This document shows, piece after piece, positions 1 through 5,962 of a stretch of 6,110 nt of DNA (within the stretch, counting starts at the first letter, position 1; each line of letters starts with the position of its first letter). The translations under genes were made by a program, and so were the position numbers. The notes under the pieces were generated by a model that did no database searches, was not told the DNA's origin, and saw only the letters and a list, made by a program, of their open reading frames with translations. This stretch comes from Bacteroidales bacterium (lineage in GTDB: Bacteria > Bacteroidota > Bacteroidia > Bacteroidales > F082): NCBI GenBank assembly GCA_029933565.1, contig JAOZNY010000181.1, forward strand, positions 1 to 6,110, written 5' to 3'.

Positions 1-500
1 GCATGAATTGTAATTTCTGAAATTTTATACAAATTGAAAACATCCATCAATTCAATAATTTCCTCTTCCGAAAAATATCCCAAACGGCATTTTATTGAAA
101 AGTCAATGTTGAGATTAGGCATAGTATTTTCCAAAATATCGTTTACCATTTCTGGATAGGGTAACATGCCTGATCCTCTTTTTTTGTTTGCCACACGTGG
201 GTATGGGCAGCCAAGGTTCCAGTTAATTTCCTTGAAACCCTTGTTTTGGCAAACTTCGGCAAACCTCAATATTTCATCGGCATCCTTCGACAAAACCTGT
301 GGTACAACTTCAACACCATTCTGGTGGTTGAAATTCAACTCTATAGTCCTTTTTTCAAGGCTCTTCGACTTATGGATTCCTGTAAAGAAAGGAGTAAATA
401 GTTTATCGATACCCCCAAAGTGCTTTGTGTAAATTTCACGATAAGTGTAAGTTGTAATTCCCTGAAAAGGGGCAAGATATATTTTTGGGATTGAATCCAT
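1..500 (-). CDS. dus: tRNA-dihydrouridine synthase (Dus family), 5' part only
   Basis: This is the N-terminal part of an FMN-dependent enzyme that reduces uridine to dihydrouridine in the D-loop region of tRNAs. Reading the minus strand from the ATG at 500-498 gives 166 uninterrupted codons that run off the window at base 1. The N-terminus (IYLAPFQGIT, residues 7-16) is the first TIM-barrel strand. PQV (67-69) is an FMN-contacting strand. NLGCPYPRVANKKRGSGML (95-113) is the Dus signature, with catalytic Cys98 and the conserved Lys/Arg/Gly residues. SIKCRLGY (135-142) and EITIHA (162-167) match the FMN phosphate-side strands. Family members are about 310-350 residues, so roughly half is missing, including the C-terminal tRNA-binding helical domain. 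The gene is divergent from the acetyltransferase gene. The family call is firm; the subtype (which uridine is modified) cannot be decided from this half. Confidence 0.93.
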   Translation of the reverse strand, partial: MDSIPKIYLAPFQGITTYTYREIYTKHFGGIDKLFTPFFTGIHKSKSLEKRTIELNFNHQNGVEVVPQVLSKDADEILRFAEVCQNKGFKEINWNLGCPYPRVANKKRGSGMLPYPEMVNDILENTMPNLNIDFSIKCRLGYFSEEEIIELMDVFNLYKISEITIH

Positions 501-505
501 TGTGG

Positions 506-513
506 CAAAAATA
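506..513 (-). promoter_or_regulatory. Candidate -7 box (TATTTTTG) of the dus gene
   Basis: On the minus strand TATTTTTG fits the Bacteroidota -7 consensus TAnnTTTG and ends five bases before the ATG at 500. Transcription would then begin at or very near the start codon. No TTG sits at the expected -33 distance, so the support is a single octamer in AT-rich DNA. Confidence 0.3.
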
Positions 514-567
514 CGGAAATGAAGCAATTTGTAAGACTAATTAATTACACTCACTATTATTATTAAT

Positions 568-598
568 TTTGAATAGAATATTTTACTTTGTAGGTTTC
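568..598 (+). promoter_or_regulatory. Candidate promoter of the acetyltransferase gene (TTTG-N19-TAGGTTTC)
   Basis: TTTG at 568-571 is followed after 19 bases by TAGGTTTC at 591-598. This matches the Bacteroidota -33/-7 pattern TTTG-N19-21-TAnnTTTG except for the last base of the -7 box. It would give a leader of about 20-25 bases before the ATG at 627. That leader is purine-rich (AAAAAGAGAAAGAATA) but has no true Shine-Dalgarno sequence. Confidence 0.45.
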
Positions 599-626
599 CA
601 TAGAAATTATAAAAAGAGAAAGAATA

Positions 627-1151
627 ATGGATTTAAGATCTGGTGATGTAAGGGTTAGAAACCTGGTTAAAACAGATGCAACAAGGATGGCCATTCTTGC
701 CAATAATGAAAATATCAGTAAAAACCTGCGTGATGGTTTTCCTCATCCTTATTCATATAGCGATGCAGTTACATTTGTTAATAATTGCCTGAAGCAAAGG
801 TTAGAGAATATATTCGCCATTGAATATAAAGGAGAGTATGTAGGTAATATTGGTTTATTGGCAGGAGAAGATGTTTATAGAAGGTCGGCAGAGTTAGGTT
901 ATTTTATTGGAGAAGAATATTGGAATAAAGGAATTGCTACCAAAGCAATTAAACTGATAACGGATTTTGGATTAAGCAAATTGGATTTTGTTAGGATACA
1001 TGCTGGAATTTTTGAATATAATATTAGTTCGCAAAGAGTAATGGAAAAGTGTGGGTACATTAAAGAGGGTATTTTTAAGAAAGCTGTGTTTAAACAAGGT
1101 AAACTTTGGGATGAAATTAGATATGCCAGAATTAATACAAAGTACACATAA
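627..1151 (+). CDS. GNAT-family N-acetyltransferase, RimJ/RimL-like
   Basis: This is a 174-residue cytoplasmic protein predicted to transfer an acetyl group from acetyl-CoA to an amine on a protein N-terminus or small molecule. The single domain spans the whole chain, the usual length for the Acetyltransf_3 (RimJ/RimL) group. The N-terminal part has the family's DGFPHPYS segment (37-44), with helix SDAVTFVNN after it. The central strands are FAIEYKGEYVGNIGL (63-77) and ELGYFIGEEYW (89-99). NKGIATKA (100-107) is the acetyl-CoA pyrophosphate loop, corresponding to the Q/RxxGxG/A motif with Asn at the first position. NISSQRVMEKCGY (132-144) is motif B, the conserved Asn-Ser-x4-Glu-Lys-x-Gly-Tyr helix end. 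The ATG at 627 is chosen because family similarity starts immediately after it and a promoter-like sequence lies just upstream. It is not obviously in an operon. The acceptor substrate is unknown; a ribosomal-protein role is not implied by the RimJ/RimL label. Confidence 0.92.
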   Translation: MDLRSGDVRVRNLVKTDATRMAILANNENISKNLRDGFPHPYSYSDAVTFVNNCLKQRLENIFAIEYKGEYVGNIGLLAGEDVYRRSAELGYFIGEEYWNKGIATKAIKLITDFGLSKLDFVRIHAGIFEYNISSQRVMEKCGYIKEGIFKKAVFKQGKLWDEIRYARINTKYT

Positions 1152-1172
1152 ACTACCAATAAGTGTAGTTTA
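1149..1172 (+). other. Hairpin starting at the acetyltransferase stop codon
   Basis: TAAACTAC (1149-1156) and GTAGTTTA (1165-1172) form a perfect 8-bp stem with an 8-base loop. The first three bases are the stop codon. There is no U-tract afterwards, so it is at best a weak terminator or a 3'-end-stabilising structure. TACAC (1143-1147) can alternatively pair with GTGTA (1163-1167), which is incompatible with the main stem. Confidence 0.35.
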
Positions 1173-1178
1173 GAACAT

Positions 1179-1186
1179 TAAATTTG
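1179..1186 (+). promoter_or_regulatory. Candidate -7 box TAAATTTG of the methyltransferase gene
   Basis: TAAATTTG is an exact match to TAnnTTTG and ends four bases before the ATG at 1191, which would place the transcription start at or next to the start codon. No TTG is present 18-21 bases upstream, where the hairpin lies instead. The 39-bp gap is also short enough for read-through from the acetyltransferase gene. Confidence 0.4.
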
Positions 1187-1190
1187 AATT

Positions 1191-1787
1191 ATGAAAACAC
1201 CAAATAAATTTATTCAGCATTACAAAGATGGTTTTATGCCCTGGGCACATCAAGAACCGGATTTTAATCTTGTAGAAATGGTTGACAACTGGCCAATAAA
1301 ACCATGCAAAACATTAGAAGTAGGTTGTGGAACAGGAACAGATTCGGTTTGGTTGTCGCAAAAGGGGTTTCAAACTACTGCCTACGACCTTTCGCCAATT
1401 GCAATTGAAATGGCTAATAAACAAGCTTTAATACAAAAAGCAAGTGTCGATTTCAAGGTCTTTGATTTCCTTACTGAAAAAGTAAAACCTGATGAGTTTG
1501 GTTTTGTTTTCGATAGAGGATTTTTCCATGGTTTTGAAACAGAAACCGATAGGATTAAAGTAGCAAAACAAATCTCAACAGTTCTTGAAAAGAATGGTCT
1601 TTGGCTTTCATTAATAGGAAATGCCGATGGAATAAAAACAGATCCAGGACCGCCATTACGCTCGGCCACACAAATTGTAAGTTCCATTGAAAAGTATTTT
1701 AAAATATTGTCGATAAGGGCAAGCCATTTTGGAAATGATGAAGTAAAACCTGCCAGAATATGGATTTGCCTGATGAGAAAAAGATAA
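1191..1787 (+). CDS. Class I SAM-dependent methyltransferase, substrate unknown
   Basis: This is a 198-residue soluble Rossmann-fold methyltransferase. Motif I is TLEVGCGTGTDSVWLSQKG (41-59), the glycine-rich SAM loop. AYDLSPIAIEMA (64-75) follows, with Asp66 placed to bind the SAM ribose. VDFKVFDFL (86-94) contains the acidic residue (Asp92) near the adenine. VFDRGFFHGF (106-115) is the post-I/motif II strand; a similar VFDRG-x-FH string occurs in thiopurine-methyltransferase-like and Methyltransf_25-type proteins. DPGPPLRSA (151-159) is a family-typical loop before the last helices, and ARIWICLMRK (188-197) is the final strand. The N-terminal segment WAHQEPDFNLVEMVDN (18-33) is the cap that usually helps form the substrate pocket. 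The length is normal and nothing looks truncated. It ends with tandem stops (TAA TAG). Neighbouring genes give no hint of the substrate; a small molecule is likelier than DNA because no DNA-methylase motif (DPPY or PCQ) is present. Confidence 0.9.
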   Translation: MKTPNKFIQHYKDGFMPWAHQEPDFNLVEMVDNWPIKPCKTLEVGCGTGTDSVWLSQKGFQTTAYDLSPIAIEMANKQALIQKASVDFKVFDFLTEKVKPDEFGFVFDRGFFHGFETETDRIKVAKQISTVLEKNGLWLSLIGNADGIKTDPGPPLRSATQIVSSIEKYFKILSIRASHFGNDEVKPARIWICLMRKR

Positions 1788-1880
1788 TAGGGGTTAATTT
1801 GAATTAAGAAAAGGAAGAACAATTGATTTTTAATCAGTATAGAAAAAACTAGATTAGTGGTGTTTTTCATTCATTAAGTA

Positions 1881-1909
1881 TTGCCAACCATAGACAACTT
1901 GTAAATTTG
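1881..1909 (+). promoter_or_regulatory. Promoter of the ATP-cone nuclease gene (TTG-N18-TAAATTTG)
   Basis: TTG at 1881-1883, an 18-base spacer and TAAATTTG at 1902-1909 fit the Bacteroidota housekeeping promoter in both sequence and spacing. The -7 box ends five bases before the ATG at 1915, so the transcript would be leaderless or nearly so. This is the best-formed promoter in the window. The rest of the 127-bp gap (1788-1880) holds only a weak 5-bp hairpin around 1824-1836. Confidence 0.6.
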
Positions 1910-1914
1910 ATATA

Positions 1915-2760
1915 ATGAGCGAAGTAAAAAGTATCAGGGTTAAGAAAAATCAGGGCGAATATGTATTGTTTGAAATTGAAAAGATTAAGAATGCTCTTAA
2001 TCGGTCTGGTGCTAGTTTTGAGGAATCGACAGCAATAGTTAAGCAATTATTACCAAAACTCTACGATGGTATTACTACAAAAAAGATCTATCAAATTGCC
2101 TATGCACTCCTGCGTAAACGCTCACAAAAAGCAGCGGGTAGGTACAGGTTGAAAAAAGCATTACTAGAATTTGGGCCTACAGGATATCCGTTTGAAAAAT
2201 TTGTAGGGAAACTGTTTGAAGCCGATGGTTACAAAGTAGAAACCGGAGTTTATGTTCAGGGTTTGTGTGTTCAGCACGAAGTTGATGTTGTTGCCCAGAA
2301 GGGAAATAAAAAATTTATGGTTGAGTGCAAGTTTCATGGCGATACGCGTAAGAAGAGTGACGTAAAAGTTGCTCTTTACATTCATTCGCGTTTTCTTGAT
2401 GTAAGTGCTAAATGGAAGGTGGATGAAAATAACCCGGAAATGGTTTATAAAGGAATGGTAGTTACTAATACTCGTTTCTCGGTGGATGCAATGCAGTTTG
2501 GCAAATGTGCCGGCATGAAAGTTGTTTCGTGGGATTATCCCAAAGGTAACAGCCTTAAAGATTGGATTGATCGTGCTGCCTATCACCCAATAACTTCTCT
2601 TGCATCTTTAAAGAAAAAAGAAAAACAGTTCTTATTGGAAAAAGGAATAGTACTTTGCCGACAATTAAAAGAAGATTTTGGCGTTTTGAAAAGTCTTAAT
2701 CTTAGCAATATAAGATTAAAAAGAATAAAAAGGGAAACAATGGATTTGTTAGTTCATTAA
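1915..2760 (+). CDS. ATP-cone domain fused to Mrr-like PD-(D/E)xK endonuclease
   Basis: This 281-residue protein has three visible parts. Residues 4-86 look like an ATP-cone: a basic first strand (IRVKKNQGEYVLFEIEKIKN), then helices ending in the typical TTKKIYQIAYALLRKRS stretch. ATP-cones bind ATP or dATP, for example in ribonucleotide reductase and NrdR. Residues 88-210 resemble an Mrr-type restriction endonuclease domain: GYPFEKFVGKLFEADGY (90-106, Glu94), then QHEVDVVAQKG (120-130, Asp124) and FMVECKF (134-140, Glu137 and Lys139). These supply the D...ExK metal-binding and catalytic set. Residues 229-281 are a basic helical tail that may bind nucleic acid. No modification methylase, McrB/GTPase or helicase gene adjoins it, so it appears solitary. 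The ATG follows a strong promoter, and the domain begins at once. Similar ATP-cone plus nuclease proteins are known in Bacteroidota, but I know of no established role; phage defence or DNA repair are both possible. Domain calls rest on motif reading. Confidence 0.85.
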   Translation: MSEVKSIRVKKNQGEYVLFEIEKIKNALNRSGASFEESTAIVKQLLPKLYDGITTKKIYQIAYALLRKRSQKAAGRYRLKKALLEFGPTGYPFEKFVGKLFEADGYKVETGVYVQGLCVQHEVDVVAQKGNKKFMVECKFHGDTRKKSDVKVALYIHSRFLDVSAKWKVDENNPEMVYKGMVVTNTRFSVDAMQFGKCAGMKVVSWDYPKGNSLKDWIDRAAYHPITSLASLKKKEKQFLLEKGIVLCRQLKEDFGVLKSLNLSNIRLKRIKRETMDLLVH

Positions 2761-2762
2761 TT

Positions 2763-2798
2763 CTTTCTTTGCAAAAGAAAGTAGGGTAAAACTACTTT
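2763..2798 (+). other. Two overlapping hairpins between the nuclease and porin genes
   Basis: CTTTCTTT (2763-2770) pairs with AAAGAAAG (2774-2781) across the loop GCA. AAAGTAG (2778-2784) pairs with CTACTTT (2792-2798) across a 7-base loop. The two perfect stems share bases 2778-2781, so they compete for those bases. The first starts two bases after the nuclease stop codon. Neither is followed by a U-tract, so a classical terminator is not supported; transcript-end stabilisation or leader control of the next gene is possible. Confidence 0.4.
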
Positions 2799-2818
2799 AA
2801 TGCGGTAACACATAGTTT

Positions 2819-4345
2819 ATGGGAATAATCAAAGTGAGTTTGTTTTTTAAGTTGATAGTGCTAACTGTTTTATTATTGGGTTCTTTTAGTGTTGTAGCAC
2901 AGGATAATTTGCTGTACACAACCATCGATAATGCAAAAAAAATGCGTGATGCTGGTGATCTGGAGCAGGCAGCAGATGTATTAAAAAAGTTCAACAATCA
3001 ATATCCTGGAAATATTTGGATTCAGCGTTTGTACGCCGAAACATTGTTTTGGCTTAACGATTATGAAGAGGCCATCTTGGTTTATGAAGAAGCTATAAAC
3101 ACACATCCTGATGATTTTGATGTAAAATACGAATATGCATTAATGCTTTTCAAGGTAGAGAAATACAGTAAAGCAAGGGAGTTGCTTTTAGTTTATGTTA
3201 ACAAATACCCTGAAGTGGCTGAAGCCGAAACACTTTTAGGTACAATCTGTTATTATTTGGGTGATTTTCTTACAGCTGTCGAACATTTGGAAAGATCACT
3301 TGAGTTGAATCCTGCCGACAAAAAGACTGCTCAACTTTTAAAGGATGTGTATCTGATTACAAAACCATGGGTAAATGTAAATTTTGCTTATAATCATGAC
3401 TCGCAGAATATAACTAGGCTTTCTCCAATAATTGAAGGAGGAATCTTTAAATCAGCAGCATTCAGTCCATCATTTTACCTCGATTTGCAAAACCTTTCAG
3501 TTGATAGTACTAAGTCAAACCAAATAAATTTTCTAATTCAAAACAGGTTTCTGTTTAACAAAATTGGATTGAAAGCCAAGGTTGGTGTGGGTGTAAATTA
3601 TAATACAAATATACAGTTGACGGACTTACTTTGGGATATAGTTTTGGAACAAAAGATTACAAAAAAACTATCCTTTATAGGTGGTTCAAGGCGTTCGGCA
3701 TATATTTATACTGTTGCCAGCCTTAGCAATCCCTTACTTAGCAATAAATACAATCTTTCGTTGGAGTGGAACAAGCAAAAAAGTTGGTGGGCAAAAGCAG
3801 GCTATCTGGCCGAGGTTTTTCCCGATGCAAATAATGTGCAAACATATTATGCCTGGGCTTTGGCTCCTGCCATTAAATTTTCAGTTTTTGAATTGAGACT
3901 TGGTTATGCATTTAATTATGCCAATTCTAAGGAGAGTAGGTTTGAGTCTGTAGAATCCAAGGAAGATATTATCAATAATTGGCAGGAAGATGAAAAAATT
4001 GAAGGGGTTTACGATCCGTATTTTACACCAAATAATCAGTTTTCTAATTCGGCTCTGGGAATCATTTTAATAACACCAAGTCCAAAGTTTAACATTAAGT
4101 TGCATGCCACAGTAGGCTTTTATGCAAAGACCATGAATCCTTATCTATATCTTGATAAAACTAATTCTGGTAAAATAGAGATAATTCAGGATTTTTATCA
4201 GGAATCGTTTACTCCCATGGATTTGGGAATAAATTTGAACTTTGATTTGTCTAACAATTTTAATTTGAACTTTTCATACGATTACCTTCAAACATTTTAT
4301 TTCAACAGCAACAACTTACAGTTGGGTTTAAAAATGTATTTTTAA
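2819..4345 (+). CDS. TPR-containing outer-membrane beta-barrel protein, probable polysaccharide export porin
   Basis: This 508-residue exported protein probably guides a nascent polysaccharide across the periplasm and outer membrane. Residues 1-28 are a signal peptide: MGIIKVSLFFK, a hydrophobic core, then SVVAQ before DN. There is no lipobox Cys. Residues 33-166 hold about four TPR units, each ending near a Pro (YPGN, HPDD, YPEV, NPAD) with the usual W/LxxxLxYxxAxxxY/L spacing. From about 184 to 508 the chain alternates polar and hydrophobic/aromatic residues as in beta-barrels. It ends in LGLKMYF with the C-terminal Phe typical of outer-membrane proteins. The roughly 325-residue barrel would fit about 14-16 strands, the size of the BcsC and PgaA barrels. 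A charged stretch (370-398) is probably a long loop. The TPR region is much shorter than in BcsC. The glycosyltransferase gene starts 3 bp downstream, which supports an export role. A YaiO-like family is an alternative label. Confidence 0.82.
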   Translation: MGIIKVSLFFKLIVLTVLLLGSFSVVAQDNLLYTTIDNAKKMRDAGDLEQAADVLKKFNNQYPGNIWIQRLYAETLFWLNDYEEAILVYEEAINTHPDDFDVKYEYALMLFKVEKYSKARELLLVYVNKYPEVAEAETLLGTICYYLGDFLTAVEHLERSLELNPADKKTAQLLKDVYLITKPWVNVNFAYNHDSQNITRLSPIIEGGIFKSAAFSPSFYLDLQNLSVDSTKSNQINFLIQNRFLFNKIGLKAKVGVGVNYNTNIQLTDLLWDIVLEQKITKKLSFIGGSRRSAYIYTVASLSNPLLSNKYNLSLEWNKQKSWWAKAGYLAEVFPDANNVQTYYAWALAPAIKFSVFELRLGYAFNYANSKESRFESVESKEDIINNWQEDEKIEGVYDPYFTPNNQFSNSALGIILITPSPKFNIKLHATVGFYAKTMNPYLYLDKTNSGKIEIIQDFYQESFTPMDLGINLNFDLSNNFNLNFSYDYLQTFYFNSNNLQLGLKMYF

Positions 4346-4348
4346 TAA

Positions 4349-5962
4349 ATGAATACGAAATTAAGACAGGATTTATGGGTGTTTAAGAAGTCTAAACTTC
4401 CCACAAAAACAGACTTGTTTGTGCTTTTAGTACTTACAATAGTTGGCTTAATTGGCATATTTAACCTTATTGAATGGTGGTTTCGGGCAGAGCATATTAG
4501 CAATATTGTGCTATTCATTATTCTAAGTACTTTTTTCTGGTACGGAATTATGAGAATTGTTTTGATATGGATAAATTATCTTAGAATTAGCAGTCCACCT
4601 GAAACGCCTAAGCCTGAGGAAGGTTTAAGTGTTGCAGTATTTACAACTTCTGCTCCAGGTGAACCCATTTCCATGTTTGAGAATACTTTTAAAGCGCTTC
4701 GAAACTTAAACTACCCACATACCACTTATTTATTGGATAGCACCGAAGATGTTGCATTTAAAGAAATGGCTGAGAAATACGGCGTAGTTTGGCTAGACTT
4801 AGCAAATTTACCAGGAGCGAAAGCCGGTAAAGTTAATAAGGCTTTAGAATTAACTAATGAAGAATTCATCCTTATTTTAGATCCTGACCATATTGTTTTT
4901 CCTAACTTTTTGGACGAAACCTTAGGATTTTTTAAAGATGAAAAAGTAGGTTTTGTTCAGGTTAACCAAGGATATTATAATCAGTACCGTTCTTTTGTGG
5001 CAAAAGGGGCTGCTGAACAAACTTATACTTTTTATGGACCAACCCAGATGGGATTGTTTGGTTATAATGGGGCAGTAGCTATTGGTGCTAATTGTACGTT
5101 TAGGCGTAAAACCTTCGATAGTATCGGCGGACATGCTCAGGGCTTAGCCGAAGACCTGCAGACCTCCATAAGAATTCATGCTAAAGGATGGAAATCTATT
5201 TATAATCCGGTTATTGTAAGTAGAGGTTTGGTGCCCGAAGATTTTGCATCATTTAGTAAGCAGCAGTTAAAATGGGCACGTGGAGTTTTTGAATTATTAT
5301 TTGATGAAATTCCTTATGTCCTTAAAGATCTTAGTTTTTGGCAAAAAGTTTCTTATTTGTCTATAGGCACGTATTATCTTTTTGGAGCAATAAATTCATT
5401 TTTTATAATTATTCCATTTTTTTATTTCTTCCTTAAAATTGTTCCTGCCAATATGGATATTATTGAATTTATACAACTTGGCTCTGTTATATTAATTACA
5501 GCAATAGCAATTTATACTTATGCGCAACGGTTCTTAACCGACACGGAAACTGAAAGTGGTTTTCATTGGCGAGGGATGGTTTTAAAGTACGCTACTATTC
5601 CTGCTTTTGTTTATGCTTTTGGTTTAACTTTAGTGAAGAAAAAAATTCCCTATATTCCCACAGCAAAAACGGCGGTAAGAAGTTTTATGAATCCTTTTGT
5701 AATTCCTTTAATTGCATATGTTGTTTTGTTTATTATTACTGTTATTGGTGTGTATATAAACAGAAGGTATTTTGTTCCTGAAAGTGAATTATTGTTTACC
5801 CGCCAGCAAACTTGGGGTATGTTAGGATTCTCATTTATAGTTTTTATTCAATCTATTGGAGGGCTATGGGTCGCTTATTCAGCAGTTAAATTAAAACCTG
5901 AAGATGCCTGGAGCCGGATTAGAATTAAAAAGGATAAAACAATAGAAGTAATTGACAATTAA
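4349..5962 (+). CDS. Membrane family 2 glycosyltransferase, cellulose synthase/PgaC-like
   Basis: This 537-residue inner-membrane enzyme is predicted to polymerise a nucleotide sugar on the cytoplasmic side and extrude the glycan. Two N-terminal membrane helices lie at about 24-42 and 52-76. The GT-A domain (92-315) shows LLDST (128-132) in the UDP-binding position, GAKAGKVNKAL (156-166), DPDH (178-181) as the metal-binding DxD, QVNQGYYNQ (204-212), FRRKTFDSIGG (251-261), AEDLQTSIRIHAKGW (267-281) with the base Asp269, and QQLKWARG (305-312) as the QxxRW box. Membrane helices follow near 336-361, 374-395, 449-469 and 488-511. The hydrophobic stretch 411-429 before KKKIPYIPTAK may be an interfacial helix and gating-loop region. 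The tail is only about 25 residues and basic, with no PilZ domain, so direct c-di-GMP control is not visible. The start follows the tandem TAA TAA of the TPR-barrel gene, indicating one transcript. The sugar and linkage cannot be read from the sequence. Confidence 0.9.
   Translation: MNTKLRQDLWVFKKSKLPTKTDLFVLLVLTIVGLIGIFNLIEWWFRAEHISNIVLFIILSTFFWYGIMRIVLIWINYLRISSPPETPKPEEGLSVAVFTTSAPGEPISMFENTFKALRNLNYPHTTYLLDSTEDVAFKEMAEKYGVVWLDLANLPGAKAGKVNKALELTNEEFILILDPDHIVFPNFLDETLGFFKDEKVGFVQVNQGYYNQYRSFVAKGAAEQTYTFYGPTQMGLFGYNGAVAIGANCTFRRKTFDSIGGHAQGLAEDLQTSIRIHAKGWKSIYNPVIVSRGLVPEDFASFSKQQLKWARGVFELLFDEIPYVLKDLSFWQKVSYLSIGTYYLFGAINSFFIIIPFFYFFLKIVPANMDIIEFIQLGSVILITAIAIYTYAQRFLTDTETESGFHWRGMVLKYATIPAFVYAFGLTLVKKKIPYIPTAKTAVRSFMNPFVIPLIAYVVLFIITVIGVYINRRYFVPESELLFTRQQTWGMLGFSFIVFIQSIGGLWVAYSAVKLKPEDAWSRIRIKKDKTIEVIDN

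Noticed and set aside
166..432. An 88-codon plus-strand open frame
   Set aside because: It lies antisense to the dus coding region, whose Dus signature motifs are unmistakable on the minus strand. Its translation has no recognisable domain.
538..547. Perfect palindrome TAATTAATTA between the divergent genes, as a possible operator
   Set aside because: It is a pure A/T decamer in AT-rich intergenic DNA and is not repeated elsewhere in the gap, so chance explains it well.
1824..1836. Hairpin TGATT-TTT-AATCA as a terminator of the methyltransferase gene
   Set aside because: The 5-bp stem is all but one pair A/T, and no U-tract follows.
1382..1870. A 162-codon minus-strand open frame over the methyltransferase gene
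   Set aside because: It overlaps the motif-bearing methyltransferase and reads as low-complexity hydrophobic/serine-rich sequence, a typical antisense shadow.
2164..2586. A 140-codon minus-strand open frame over the nuclease gene
   Set aside because: It is antisense to the Mrr-like catalytic domain and has no recognisable motif.
627..2760. The acetyltransferase, methyltransferase and nuclease genes as a single defence or modification operon
   Set aside because: The gaps (39 and 127 bp) carry separate promoter-like sequences, and the methyltransferase lacks DNA-methylase motifs, so a restriction-modification pairing is not supported.
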